Below are positions 44,682 to 58,300 of a DNA stretch of 64,000 bases, piece after piece (within the stretch, counting starts at the first letter, position 1; each line of letters opens with the position of its first letter). The notes beneath the pieces are model-generated. The model saw only the letters and a program-made list of their open reading frames with translations, made no database searches and was not told the DNA's origin. Source of the DNA: Cadophora sp. MPI-SDFR-AT-0126 (lineage: Eukaryota > Ascomycota > Leotiomycetes > Helotiales > Ploettnerulaceae); NCBI GenBank assembly GCA_020747065.1, contig JAGMVK010000009.1:1550001-1614000 (forward strand), given 5' to 3'. The position numbers and the translations under genes are program-made.

Positions 44682-47029
44682 TCAAAGATACCAGAATCTC
44701 GCCAAGGCCAGGACCACAAACGCAAGAAGAACCTGTCTCGCGCCACTCTCTCCCACCTTCTCAATCAGAACATCCAACCACATCCAGGCACCACTAACAC
44801 CCTTGCTATAAAGCTCCTCTCCATCAATGAACTCTCCCATCTTACCAATTCTCCGACCATTTGTATCTTTGCCAGTCGACAAAGCGGAGTTGGAACTGGG
44901 GAGAGACTTTGGAGAGCCGTGGATGGTGGATGGCGCAAATGCCCAGGCGGAGCTGTGGCGTGGGTAGAAGATGAAGGATATGATGTAAGGGATGATGGGA
45001 CGTGTGAGCGGATTGAGAGGAGGATAGGAGGTGGAGCCCGTGGAGGGAAGCGAGTCCAGGGTGAAAGAGGTATCTTGAGCGGTGAAAACGAAGGGGGCGG
45101 CTCTGTGGAATTGTTAGTTCCTGTCATTTGTGTGGGATCGGAAAGTTGGAGATAGAATGGAAATATGAGGAAGACTCACTTGAAAACATCACTCTGTCTC
45201 TCAGCCTCCTCTCTCATCTTCATATCGATTCCCTTCAACACCTTACTATCCATAACCTTGCCCAATCCAAGAATCGTCGTAATCTCCTCATGTTGATGCT
45301 TCTCATACGGCGCCTTAAACTTGTCAATCACAGCTCTCAACTTCGTGCCATCGAACTCCTCCTTTCTCGTCGTCTCGGCATATCGACGGAATGCCTCCAT
45401 ACCTTGTTCCATGGCTTTGTGCTGAGATAGATTTTCGGACATCAGTTCCTTGATGCCTGTCACGCGCTCGATTTCGGGGAAGTAGTGCGATTCTTCGATG
45501 AGTTGGTGGTGATGCATGAAGTCGTAGGTGATGCTGCAGTAAGCTAGGAGATTGGTTGCGGAATCGCTGTAGGGCTGGACATGGTAGGAATGGGCGTAGA
45601 TGCTGTTGAGGGCGCGGAAGATGGTATTGTGGGTTTGGGCCATGAAGCGTGCGTTGGCGATGCAGTGGTGGTTTGGGGGAATGTTGGAAGTTGTGAGAGC
45701 GCCGGTTGTAGAGATTAATTTGAATGGTGTTTCGGGCCTGGAGAAGTTAGTGACTTGAAAACAGTGGTGAAAGAAGGGAACTTACCATGATGGCAAGGTA
45801 CCAGTTTTAATGGGACCGTGGTTCTCAGGGAGAAGATACCATTCAACGGAGCCTTTGAGAGCTTCTTCTTGATTGGCATATGGCTGATCCTCCCAAGGTA
45901 CGAAACCAAGACGGTCACGTGCCTTTTTGATGGAATATGTGCGGGTGTACAGGATGAACTCCATACGTTCAAGAATCAAATTCTTGGGACGCAATTTTCC
46001 CCACGTGGTTGCCCAGACGATGTATTCCGCAATGTGAGCCATGATCAGAACCAGCATAGGAGGAATATACCAAACGCTGCTGAGAGGAGTTTGATCACCA
46101 GCCAGTGCCCAGTATTTGCGGAAGAAAGTCAAAGGAGGAGATGGCTGGTCGTCAGTGATGTTGAAAGCTTCGCCTGCGACTTTGGGGGCTTTGGGATCGC
46201 TCATCTCGACGAGAAGACCTTTGGCTGCGAGGACTTCAGCGATAGCGACATGGCCAACATAGACGACATCCATATCGACGTCATTGTAACCCATCCAGAT
46301 ACTTGTTTGGCCAGCCTCGAGAGCATCGATGACTGGGCCGACCATCTGACCATCTCCTTCGCCGTACAGGGCTGTAGGACGGACACAGCAGGTACGGATT
46401 CCGTGCTTGCCATTTGCTTCGAGGACGATCTTGTCACCGAGAGCTTTGGCCACGTGATATGGATCTCCTTTTCTGATGGCTGGAACGGCGAGTGTTGGGT
46501 AAGTCTCGTCAGCATGATCGTAACCGCCTCCTGAGCCGGCGATGATAGGACCTGAGGATGTGTAGACATATGCTTGGATGGTTCCTGTCTCAACAGCTGC
46601 TTCGAGCAGGTTCTGATTACCGTTGATGTTGACTTTGAAGATATCTGGAACATGCTCGTGGTCTTTGTAGGCGTGAGGCGAGGCCGTATTGAAGATGACC
46701 TTTGGACGGACTTGGTTCATGACATGGCGACAGTGCTCAAGATTTGTGACGTCTCCGATGTAGTAGGCGACGCCTTCGTGACGGTTCTTGAAGGGAGACC
46801 GACACATGACAGAGATGGATGTGCATGTGGGCTCTTTGAGGAGGAACTTGACGACGTGGTGTCCGAGGAAGCCACAGCCGCCGACGACCAGGACATCGCC
46901 TAGCTGAGGGCCTGTGGCAGGAGGATGAAGCTCGAAGGATGACATTCTTGTGAGAGTACCTGAAGGAGCGCTGGATGTAACTGGTGAGGGTGTTCCACTC
47001 GAACTTTCTTCCTCTCGAAGAGTTGCCAT
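44682..47029 (-). CDS. 3-beta-HSD/Erg26-like dehydrogenase fused to a hemerythrin (HHE) domain
   Basis: Three exons, 47029-45786, 45737-45180 and 45102-44682, join to 740 aa. ATG 47029 is the first ATG of the frame. Residues 1-415 are an SDR: VLVVGGCGFLGHHVVKFLL, YTSSGPI, YHVAKALGDK (YxxxK) and a hydrophobic WYIPPMLVLIMAHIAEYIVW. The apparent stop at 45782-45784 lies inside a GTAAGT donor; a CTAAC branch and CTCCAG acceptor 48 nt later restore the frame (phase 2). Residues about 416-600 are an HHE domain: ETPFKLIST, MAQTHNTIFRALNSIY, HHHQLIEESHYFPEIE, NLSQHKAMEQ, EKHQHEEITTIL. The first block has no ATG, so the domain has no start of its own. The C-terminus (VLLAFVVLALARFWYL) looks like a membrane anchor. 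ER sterol-type chemistry is inferred from Erg26 kin. Confidence 0.85.
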
Positions 47030-50000
47030 GATGGCTTGAGCTTGTGATGAGGACAACTGTTTGTGCAAACAGGAGGCAAACAGTAAAGAGAGTATGAAGG
47101 GGTGACTTGAATGAAGTAGGGTTGTTTGGTTAAGACGAGGAGGTTAGGTTGAGTTTGGAAAGGTTTGTGGAAGAGGTTGAGGGACGGCAAACTATAAAAG
47201 GATGGTCAAGTGAGAAATAGCCTTACGTATTGATTGACCAGAGACCATCCAAATGATCGATCCGTGAATCGTACGGCAGGAGTCAATTGCGATTATCGGA
47301 CGAGCTAGAAACTACGCCTCATTCAAGGAAGGTGGCAATTGGAGGATGTGAATGAACCTCACACTTTTCTTCCACATTGCTCACTTGCACTTGCCATGAC
47401 ACTCGTACATATTGCTTGGACTTACACCCACTTCAGCAAGTCAAGTCGTGTTGAGATGCCCGCAACGCATCATCCGACAATCGGTCGGACACGAGCTGCT
47501 GTGGTCGCCGTCCTCGCGTAACATACACACCCGTTGGCAACGTACATAGAAGGCAGGAGAAAACAACGACTTGCGAGATCGAGTTTCACGGACGGCACAC
47601 CCAGATTGGTTCCGCACAGAAATCAGATCTGGTACGAGGGAACTGACGTGGATGCGGTTCCCAGTCTGACATTTCCAAAGCCCCCAGAAAGCCACAGTAG
47701 ATCTTGTACGCTATTGAAGTGGTGCAGATCTGTAAGACTAGGGAATAGTTGGCAGTGTATTGACCGAGGTGCTTCTTTGGATGGAACTCGTGAGCTGTTT
47801 GATCTATGACTTTACCGGGCCGAAGCAGGGTGTAGCAAGTCTAGATGGGAATAAGTCAAGTCTGTCCGTCTAAAACTTCCTTTTTTATGCGTCAAGCCCG
47901 GCTGAAGAGGGACTTATGGTGCAGAGCTGCCTCCGCTGTCCGAATGTAGTAATGCTTGAGGCCATGATATCGAGCTAGTTCTTGATCGCGGCAAAGCAAG
48001 GATGGTCAGCGGTAGAGGGGTGTGCCCTGGCGGCTATGAGGCTTGGCTGAACCGGGATAGATTCCTGGAAGAGCAGGTCTTATCGAGGGTGCTGAAAACG
48101 GTCGGGTCGAGAGCACAAAGAATGGATGGTGTGAACCATCCTTGTCCCTGGAACCCGGACAATGGATACCGCGAGCAGAGATCCTGCAAGTGTAAGCGTC
48201 TTGGTATGATTGGTGTAGCTGGTGAGACTCGAGTGTGATTGAAAGTTGGCCTTAGTCCAAGCTCGATTTGTTGGATTTGAAAGACCAGAGGTAACTCTCC
48301 AGAGCTCAAGAGTAAAGTGACTGGAATGGATGAATCGAAAGTGCGAGTAGGATGAGGCTTTCTGGTAATACAACCTTCTTCATACGCGATTGATACGAGG
48401 GAGGCAATCTTTTCCTCGAGCCCTTGTGCACTTCCAAATCTCCCACGTACAAGATCGAGGGTCGATAACACTATACATGCATGCAGACCAGGAAGCAGAC
48501 GAAGGAACCAATAGAAACCAATCAGAAATCTTTGCCACAAAGAGACACTCTCTTCAGCCACTGTCCCCAAGTGCCTCTTAGTTATGATATCTCTGTCGGA
48601 GGCTAGGTCCTGATATCAAATGCACATAGTCGCAGAAACAAGGTCTTGGTCCCTCTTCCAACTTCGCATCAAGGAATCCCTGTTCCCAGATTGCCAATTC
48701 CCATGTGGCAGAGCATGCAGGGCTGACCGCTCCACTCCACTCCATCTGATCCAGCCAGATCTGGATCGAGGTACTCAGTATCCCAGCAGCTGACTTCCCC
48801 ACACGGGTGAGGGGTGAGACGGGGTCAGCGAGAAGACTGTGCCTTTTCTTTCCCCCAGCAGCCAGCAGCCAGCCACTGAATAGCTAGGGACCGTGTGCAT
48901 GGTACTGGTATCTGCGGCTTGGCGCTAGAGTTGGGCGATTTGCATGCTAGGGTTGGGGTCCGAGGTGGATTGGAATGGATTCGAGTGTCTGATGTGAGCC
49001 AACTTATCGAACTCTCTCAACTCTCATCGATGTGATTGGATGAGATGGGGCGAATGCAGAGAATGAATGATCCAAAGGACGGCGATACCACGAACGAACC
49101 AGGTTATCAGCTCCTGCTGACCTGTGCCGTGGAAATGCATGTTGCAGCTTCTCCCTCACGTACTGTGGCTCGTACCGACACGCTCGCACGCACTCGTCCT
49201 CAAGCCCGCATGGCATTCCTAGTCTCCACGGCAAAGACGCAGGTGCGCAATCAAAGGCAGAAGGCGACGAAGATAAAGATAGGAAATGTACAAGGAATTG
49301 TATGTAAATCGACACACCACACCCATGAAGAGATAAGCAAGCAGATGCAGACCCCATCGAAGAGGGTGTGTAGTCCGCATAGCCTGAGTCCGTGCCGCGC
49401 CGGGTCCGCTAAGCTATGGCCATGGAATGGTCCGCGTAAAAAATCCCCCGAATTAACGGTTTCGATCGGCGCTGTCAGCCAAGCCTTATGGACCTACTGT
49501 ACAGGGTCATGGATGGACATGGATGTCGGCGGCTAGATCCATCATCCAGGTCTTGACTGGGCTGAGTTGAGGGATTTTGGTTCGTGGCTTAACGACATCG
49601 ATATCCTTCTACTTTCTTCAGCAGACTAAACTTCGTCCTAAGCATGTACGTATGTATGTATGTATGTATGTATGCCTCGTAAATGTAAGAAGCAGATATC
49701 CAATACCCACCCTTCCTCTGTAAGGGTCCAGGTAGATACCTACCCGCAAAGTCTTGGCTCTCTCGCTTCCACTGTTTTCTCTCCCCACCATTTGTCCCTA
49801 GCAGAAGCAGGACATCAAATCCGCTCCCTCTTCCTCCACCCTTCCTCTCAGCTCAATCTATCCTCCTCACTGCTGTTTTAGCGAGCTCGTTCCCTAGCCT
49901 CTCTCCCATTGCCAGCTCACCTTACACGCGCCACCTTCTCTTTGGACCCCAGCACTTGGGGGCCGCGATCAAAAGTCAATCGGTCCTCCCGTCTGTGGTG

Positions 50001-51359
50001 GATACGGGGAAATTTCTGCCGATGGCTACATACATATCCATTGTTATTCTAAATCCAATCGGAATCCATGATATGTGGAGGGAGGAAGATATCCTCGTAC
50101 GGTTCATGCAATCACGCTTCTCGCTCCGTACCTCGTCTTCCATGTTGAGTACAGTTGGTAGATTGATCCGCTCGGTTAGATGCAGTATCTCCGAATTCCC
50201 GTTTTACGTTGCTGTTCTTCCTCTCCAGATGCTTTGCCTGCTGTTCTTTGCATTCTAGCAAGGTATCTTCAACGCCTGCATGAACCTCGCATGCAGTGCC
50301 GCGCAATTTATTACCTACCCGCTCCTGCAGATTCCTGTACCGACACGCCAACCAAGCATCCTTCACATGCAGAATCTCACTATGGCTCCTACCTATCAAG
50401 CAGCATAGATAAAATGGAAATTGAGAAAGAAAAGATCCAGTAGCGCTATGGTGGCGTAGCGTAGGCCTGCTTCTGGAAGCGGAGACACGCGTCCGGGGGC
50501 GGGATGTATTCGGCTTGGGGTTTAGGGAGAGGATTCTAGATGGTGGTAAGGAGGTGAGAAGGTAGGAAGGGTTGGCTGGGATCTGTGATTTGCTGTGGTA
50601 ATAGTGGTGTGGAAGCGCGAAGGAAGTAGGTGGGTAGCTAATCCGGAGCTTGAGAGGTTGCTGACTTTTCATGTGAAGGAGGGCAGATTATGATAATATA
50701 AGGAGCGCATATTTACAAGGGAGTGTTTGATTTAGGAGATAAGGAATTACCTGTGCCTGTCATATTAGTGGCGTGGCTTACTTTGCGTTCTGCATGCAGG
50801 GTCTTCTGTCGAACCAGGATTGAAACATTTCTCAGAGAAAGAGCTTCAAGTGCGTTCTTCTTTGACGTCCGCACGTATGCACATCACTGGACACAATTAC
50901 AAGCACAAACAAGAAATCAAAGTGCCATTGATCGAATGTTCATTATTCCCCTCGCTACAGTTCATGTATGCTTGTCTTTCTCTCCATCAGACCCACCACA
51001 TCCAGTGTGGCAGTCAAATCATGCAGCAAACCGTAAAGTGCAAAGTCTCTTCTTCTTTCTGTGATCTGTAATCTAAACCCATCCACGCATTTAACCTCAA
51101 AGTCTCATCCAAGCACCAATTGACTCGTTGACTTGTTGATTGACTCATCTTTGTGATGCACTTGAATGAAACATGACGACTCCGATGCATGCAACTCCTA
51201 GAATGCAAATAAACCGTTTGGAAACAGAGACAGTAAAATGGAATCTTGAAGGGAGGAGAAAGTGAAACGCGCAACCATGTAAAACCCACCAGAAAGCCCA
51301 GATGGACCTCTCGGTGACTCTTCGTGACTCTCAGTAACGCTTACCATAATAGAGCAAAC
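47030..51359. other. 4.3-kb stretch without a convincing gene
   Basis: Open frames at 48034-48570 (minus) and 49036-49536 (plus) resemble no family. It contains the promoter of the fusion gene on its left side and pyrimidine-rich blocks. A tetranucleotide repeat lies at about 49644-49674. A non-coding RNA or regulatory role is possible but not shown. Confidence 0.5.
49644..49674 (+). repeat. GTAT tetranucleotide microsatellite
   Basis: Roughly seven tandem GTAT units, visible directly in the sequence. Confidence 0.9.
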
Positions 51360-53371
51360 TCAAGCACCAAGGTCAAAGAACCTCTCCTCACCCTTCTTCA
51401 CAAACCTCAACGGCACCCGGCCCTCCTCCGAAAGCTGCACCGTAATCGCACACTTCAATTTCCCCTGCCAGCTCTCCCTCGCCTTCTCGGCCGCCATCTC
51501 CCAAACACGCTCTTTCTCCTCCTTTCTCATTCCCTTGACTTCTTCATCGCTGGCGTAAGCATCAATGGCAAGCTCGACCGAGTATTGACTAAAGATCACG
51601 GCGAGGGCGGTGAGGATCTCGATTTGCGCGAAACGTCGACCGAGACACGCGCGTTGACCTTCGCTGAATGGGATGAAGGCGCCTTTTTTGGGGGTGAAGA
51701 GTTTAGCTGGTTGGGTGGTAGATGGGGAGGGGAGTTCGGTGATGGGCGTGCTGGGCTTGGAGACGTAGCCTTCATCGATGATGTGTTGATAAAAATGGTT
51801 GGAGTTTGCGGGAGAGGTTTTGAGGAGCCAGCGTGAGGGCTTGAATTCTTCGAGGTCATTGGCTTGGTTGTCGAGGGGAAAGATGGGGGATGAAGGGCTG
51901 CTTGGAGGTCCTGAGGGCCAGAATTTGGGATTCTGCGACGAGTTAGTGCTTCTGTCAGATTTCGAGCTTGAATATTGACTTACGACGTGGACGGATGGAA
52001 TGCAGAGCCGAATCATCATGTTCGCAGGCAAATCCGTTTGCCTTCCGTCGATGATGACTCGTTGAGGCCGTGCACATACCATCTTCGGCACAGTCAAGAT
52101 CGGAGATATCAATCGCAACTCTTCGTTCCAAACTGCGCCCAGCATGGAGTTCAATAGCTTAGGGAAATCCTTCTCATAATCCCATTCTGATGGATGTCTT
52201 CCATTCAGAATTTGTGCCAAGTCCGTCTGTAGTTCCTTTTGTACAGAGGGGTGCAAAGCGAGAAGAGTAATTGCCATATGCAGACTGCTTGCCGAAGTTT
52301 CGTGACCGGCGACAATGAAGACGAAAAGGTTGCCCTTGATCTCGCCGTCAGTCAGTGGTGTCACGCTCTTCTCTGTATCTTGTTGCAGAAGCTGGCCAAT
52401 GAGGTCTCCTGCTGAACGTTGCGTTGATTCTCGAATACCCCGCTTCTTGGATTCAATCATCTCTTCCATGTATTTGCCCCAGTTGTCGTAAGCTTGGTAA
52501 GCCTTTTGTACAAACTTGATAGGTAACATTCCTCGAAAATTATCAGCAGTGCTACAATGTCTGAGATGAAATACGTACTAGCAAACCAAGATGGGAGGGC
52601 CATAACGCTGACAAGAGCAAGGATGTTGTGGGCAATGAACTGAAACGATGACGAGAAGCTCATGGTGTGACCCATTGGCAGAGCCTGAGAATCGTTACCA
52701 TCGTCCCAATCCATTTGCTGACCAAGGCCTGCCCGACCGATTATTTCGAGGGACAATCGCATAGTATCCGGTGCAACTTGAGTAGTCGTTCTCGAGGTGC
52801 CTGTACCAAGCCATGATGAAACCATGGCCTGGCTCAGATCCAAGGTCTCCTTCCACACCAGGAGGTTGTTCTTCTCCGAGAAGGCTGGGCTGGTTAACTT
52901 CCGATGATATCTCCATGTTGCACCTTCAGAGGAAACAATGTTCTTGCCGTAGATGCTGATGGGACGGTAGATGTGTGTTGGCTTTGGGAAGTCTGTTCCT
53001 CTGGAAGTAATCTGAGCAATGAGATCGGCGTCCGCTGTATTGAGGATGATTCCACCAGGAGAGACAGTGAGGAAGGTGTCAGTACCCAGGCGGGTGAAGG
53101 GTGCATGTCTTAGTCGCAGCGGCCAAGTTGCAGTGACCAATTGTCGCCAGGAGTCCACATCTGATGCAGGTAGAACATTGTTGAGGAAGCGTAGGACAGT
53201 TCTGCCAAGCAGCAATGAGGTGATGGAGTTGTAATTAAACCATGGGACAACCACAAAATGAACTCCTGTAGCTTGAGCAGTGCGGATATTCTTCAACAAC
53301 GAGTAGCAGTTGTTCAGGAAGAGGAAGAGGAAGAGCAACAAAGGGGGAACGACGTAAAGGAGCAGCAGCAT
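51360..53371 (-). CDS. Cytochrome P450 monooxygenase
   Basis: Three exons, 53371-52579, 52531-51984 and 51932-51360, give 637 aa. ATG 53371 starts a membrane anchor (LLLLYVVPPLLLFLFLFL). Upstream frame to 53599 is leader. Seen motifs: I-helix FVFIVAGHETSAS, K-helix NEELRL (ExxR), and the heme loop FIPFSEGQRACLGRRFAQ with its cysteine ligand. The second intron (51 nt, GTAAGT/CGCAG, CACTAAC branch) is stop-free and a multiple of three, so it could be retained without breaking the frame. The protein is longer than the usual 500-550 aa because of a Ser/Pro-rich insertion before the heme loop. It acts in the ER membrane; the substrate is unknown. It is head to head with the ABC transporter. Confidence 0.92.
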
Positions 53372-55320
53372 TATAGCTGTGTGATCTGAATTTCTGGAGT
53401 TTGATCTTAGTGGTACATGGATTGTTGATGTTCTCTCCTCAACGAGACGACTCGAAGAGTGGCAGAGCGGTAGTGGGAGCCGGCTCGGTAGAATAATTTT
53501 CAGGTAGAGATAAACGAGAGGATGGCGGCAGCGAGGTCGAGAGGCAGAGAGGGGAGAACAATCATAGAGAATGCAAAGACAGGCATGCAAGACAAGCAAA
53601 AGGGGAAACGATCAAGACTTGCAAACACGACCTAAGACACAGAGTGACCATTGTGCGACTTTGTGCTACGACATCAACAAGATGTAAGAAAAGCACTTGA
53701 CCTGGTCATTGGGAGGGGACGCACGAGATAGGGACATTTTGAATTACTAAGCAATACCTAGAGACTCCATCTCACCTCGAATTGATTTGATGCATCGGGG
53801 ATAATACAGAGGGGGTCGGGTAAAGTCAAGTTTGTCTGTAAAATAGGATTTCAGCTCGTAAATTGGATGATCAGACGTTGGTTGGTCAGATGAGTCAGCT
53901 TCGAGCCAAGGGTCAAGCCATTCCACGCCCCTTGCACAAACAACATCAGCAGCAAATTCGAGCAGGGAATCTTCCCCGCCTGCTTCTCTACCTCTCCTCC
54001 ACTCTCCCTGTGACTTGTTCCCTGCCCATGTCCACAATCCATGCCATCTGCACTTACAGGACAAGGAACAAGCTGACTCGTCAATCGTTTGTGATCTAGG
54101 CGAGAAGTCTGCTTCTTTGTGGCGTTTCTCCCGTGTCTCTGTGCAGGTTTAGGTTTCCAGTGGAGGGCTGAAGCGCCTAGACGCCTTGCCCTTGTCCTTG
54201 CAGATAAATTCACGCCGCATTCAAGCTTTTGTCTTATCCTCTAAACCTCACTTGTCGAATGGAAATCCTACTTCTGCATCTTCATGCTAGGTAGAGGCGC
54301 AGGCCCAGCCAGAAATCACGAGTTCTGCATAAGCTAGACTATCGATAAGTGCATTTCATCTATCTTTGTCTTTGTCTTTGCCTTCGGTCTCCTGGTTTGT
54401 CCGTGGTCCCGCAGCTGTCCACGTACAGTACACATCATGCCTGTCGCACGAGAGACTGAGGTAATAGCACAAGGATCAGAGGATTCCTATCACGCGCTGC
54501 GATCCCTGCCATCCAGGGCATGTCTGCAATGGTGCCTCACCTCGCCTCGGCTTGGGAACAGGATACAGAGGGCACAGCATCTTGGTGCTACAAACGGATC
54601 GAGATGAAGCAACGGCAACGGGATAGTACAACATCGTTACCAGATCCAGGGTAGCCATTGGCTGCGTCTTACCAAGAGATTTATCCCATACCGTTGAGAT
54701 TTGAACCCCTGCGGCTACTCTTCTCTGGGTCTGGTCTGGTCTGGTTCAAGTCAAAGGCAAAGCAGGTCCAACAGTCCGGCTAGATGCTTGCTGAACGGAT
54801 TCTGACATTGACATCCAGCCCAGCCCAGCCCAGCTGCAGCTCAATCAATCTATCCGTCCCATGTCCACTTCCGATGTCCTTCTAAGACCTACTCCGACTG
54901 ACGTCCGTAGTGCTGATGTCTTCCTCTCTTTCTAATTCTGCTCTGCTTGCTTTCTAACTGCCATGTGAATGTGACGCTCCTTGTGCTTTATTGCTGCTTT
55001 CCTAGTTCTGAGTATCTACTTAGATTATCTCGAAAGTCTTGGCTAACTGTAGGAAATTGCATGCAATCATTCGAAAAGTGAACAGAACTGAACAGAAAGT
55101 GAATAAAGTAGAAGACGACGTGGTGGCTCTACTCTATCCTGTCTCTTTCCCCCTTCGGCTGCTAGACCAAAAGTGGCCAATCCAACTCAACCTAATCTGA
55201 GCCTCGCCAACCTCATCTTCAACCTCGAGTCTCAGACGCGTCAATTATTCTCTCCCCAACACCAAACAAACTTGACAACACAACTCCCATGACGCAGGAA
55301 TTGAAGACATCGCGTTGAGA
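53372..55320. promoter_or_regulatory. Long spacer between the divergent P450 and ABC genes
   Basis: About 1.95 kb without a supported gene, between two divergent starts. Contains short direct repeats (TCTTTG at about 54364-54382, GGTCT at about 54727-54745, CCCAG at about 54815-54835). Long spacers are common upstream of regulated transporter genes. Confidence 0.5.
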
Positions 55321-58300
55321 ATGTCTTCAATTGCTACCATGGAGGCAGACCGCGGCGGTTTTCGCCACCCCTTCCTGAATGTGTTGCCAGACTCACCTCT
55401 GAACCCTCGAGGTCCGAACTTCAGCGCTCATGCTTTCTTCTCGAATTTGGCAGGCTACGTCTCCAAAGACCCCAATAACTTGTTGCACAGAAGTGCTGGT
55501 GTCTCTTTCACCGAACTCAATGTCTCTGGTTTTGGTAGCCCGACTGACTATCAAAAGAGCGTTGGTAATGTTTTGCTTGGAGTTGCCAGCTTGTTTCGTC
55601 GCATGGCAGGTGAGCAGAAGCAGGAAATCAATATTCTGCGAGATTTCGATGGTCTCGTTGAAGCTGGAGAGATGTTACTTGTCCTAGGTCGCCCCGGAAG
55701 TGGTTGTTCCACCCTGCTCAAGACGATTTCTGGTGACACCCATGGCTTGCTTGTCAGCCCAGATTCGAAGGTCAACTACCAGGGTATTCCACCACACCAG
55801 ATGCACACCCAGTTCCGTGGAGAGGCCATCTACATGGCTGAGAATGACGTCCACTTCCCTCAACTCACCGTTGGCCAGACCTTGTTGTTTGCTGCGAAGG
55901 CACGCGCTCCACGTGATGGTACCTTCCCCGGTATCACTCGAGAATTTTACGCGGAGTTCATGCGAGACGTCTTCATGGCAACTTACGGTATCATGCATAC
56001 GATGAATACTAATGTCGGTGGTGCCATCATTCCTGGAGTCAGTGGAGGAGAGCGAAAGCGAGTTAGTATTGCTGAGGCAGCTCTGAGTGGTAGCCCTTTG
56101 CAGTGTTGGGACAACAGTACTCGAGGTCTGGATAGTGCTAATGCTCTTGAGTTCTGCCGAACTATCAAGCTATCAACAGAGCTGACCGGTGCTACTGCGC
56201 TTATCTCATTATACCAGGGCTCTCAGGATGCATATGAGGTAACTTTTTTTCTCTACCAGCACGTTTTCTTCTGACTGTTTGCAGGTCTTCGACAAGGTTA
56301 CAGTTCTTTATGAAGGTCGTCAAATCTACTTTGGTCCTTGCAGCGATGCCAAAGCCTACTTTACAAATATGGGTTTCGATTGTGCCCCTCGTCAAACCAC
56401 AGCAGATTTCCTCACGTCCTTGACGAGTCCTTCTGAACGTTTAATCCGACCTGGATTCGAGAATCGCGTCCCTCGAACCTCTGAAGAGTTCTCCTTGGCT
56501 TGGAAGAACAGTGATGAGTATGTGAAGCTGATTCATGATGTTGAACTGTACAACAAGAAGTTTCCCATTGGCGGTCCATCTGTTGCTTCGTTCACTGCCT
56601 CGCGTAGAGCTCATCAAGCAGTCAACCAGTAAGTTCACACAATATTTCGAAGACCAGTCCTGCAGCTGACATGACTTTAGACGAGTTCAGTCACCATATA
56701 CACTTTCTCTGTATCAACAAGTTATGATATGTGTTGAGCGTGGTTTCCAACGTCTGCGTGGGGATGCCATCATCACCATATCTCGTGTTGTTGCAAATAG
56801 TGTTTTGGCTCTAGTAGTTGGTAAGAACATCCACTTCAGAAGTCGGGCATGTACTAACAGATTGTAGGGAGCATGTTCTACAACTTGAACCCAACTACGT
56901 CAAGTTTCTATGGCAGATCTGTTCTAATCTTCCTTGCGATCTTGCTAAATGCATTTGCCAGCGCTCTGGAGGTAAGCTCCTACTTCGAACACTCTAAAAT
57001 TTGTCCTACGGCAACTGACTAGGATAGATTCTCATTCTATACGACCAACGTCCTATGGTTGAGAAGCACGATAGATACGGTCTATACCACCCTTTCACCG
57101 AAGCTATCGCCTCTTCCATTTGTGATCTACCCTTCAAGGTTGGAAACTCAATCGCGTTCAATTTGGTCCTTTACTTCATGTCCAATCTACGACGAGAGCC
57201 ATCAGCATTCTTCGTATTCTTGCTGTTCTCCTTCTCAATTACGGTGTCGCTCTCGATGGTTTTCAGATCGATTGGAGCAAGCTCTCGCAGTCTTGTTCAA
57301 TCTCTATTCCCGTCTTCCATTCTGATCCTAGCTCTCATGACCTATACCGGATTCGTGGTCCCTATCAAAAACATGCACCCTTGGTTCCGCTGGATCAACT
57401 ACATCGACCCGATCTCTTACGCTTTCGAGAGTCTGATGATCAACGAGTTCCATGGCCGCGAGTTTGAATGTGGCGCATTCGTTCCTGCCGGCCCTCGATA
57501 CGATGCAGTTGGAACTCTTAACCATGTCTGCGGGGTTGTTGGCGCTGTTTCTGGATCGACCTTGGTTTCTGGCACTGAGTATATCAGACTGACCTTTAAT
57601 TACGAGCCAAGCCACCTCTGGAGGTAAAGTGCTAAGTTCCATCTACGGTTCATAACTGACTTGCATAGAAATTTTGGAATCATTATTGCTCTCACAGTCT
57701 TCTTCACTTTCACATATCTGGCAGCCTCTGAGATTGTTACCGCTAAGAAGTCCAAGGGAGAAATCCTTCTCTTTCAACGTGGTCATCACCACCAACGAGA
57801 CCCTCGTAGTGATGTTGAGAAGCCAGCTCAGAAGGACGCTACGGATTCGGCCACGCCTCGACCAGTTTCTGGTACTATTCAGAAGCAAACTTCGATCTTC
57901 CAATGGAAGGACATTTGTTTCGACATCAAGATCAAGAAGGAGGATCGTCGTATCTTGAATCATGTGGATGGTTGGGTCAAGCCAGGTACATTGACAGCTC
58001 TAATGGTAAGTTCCTGGATCGTCATGAGCATTTCGTTGTACAGGCACTAATACCATCTTTACAGGGCCCTTCAGGTGCAGGAAAGACATCTCTTCTTGAC
58101 GTACTTGCTACTCGGGACACATTTGGCGTTGTCTCCGGCGAAGCTCTTGTCGATGGCCGTCCTCGTGATATCTCATTCCAACGCAAGACAGGGTATGCTC
58201 AGCAAGCAGATGTTCATTTGGAGACCATGAGCGTCCGTGAGGCTCTGAGATTCAACGCAATTCTTTGCCAACCGGCCGGTTTGGATAAGAGCGAGAAGCT

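Noticed and set aside
45176..45643. Stand-alone hemerythrin gene starting at the internal ATG 45643
   Set aside because: It would lack the conserved PFKLI block that is encoded just upstream in the same frame and joins to the SDR exon.
47030..47068. Upstream extension of the dehydrogenase to 47068
   Set aside because: The codon at 47068 is TTG; the first ATG is 47029.
48034..48570. 178-codon minus-strand open frame
   Set aside because: No family resemblance and no conserved motif; likely chance in a gene-poor stretch.
49036..49536. 166-codon plus-strand open frame
   Set aside because: Composition looks random, with no splice or motif support.
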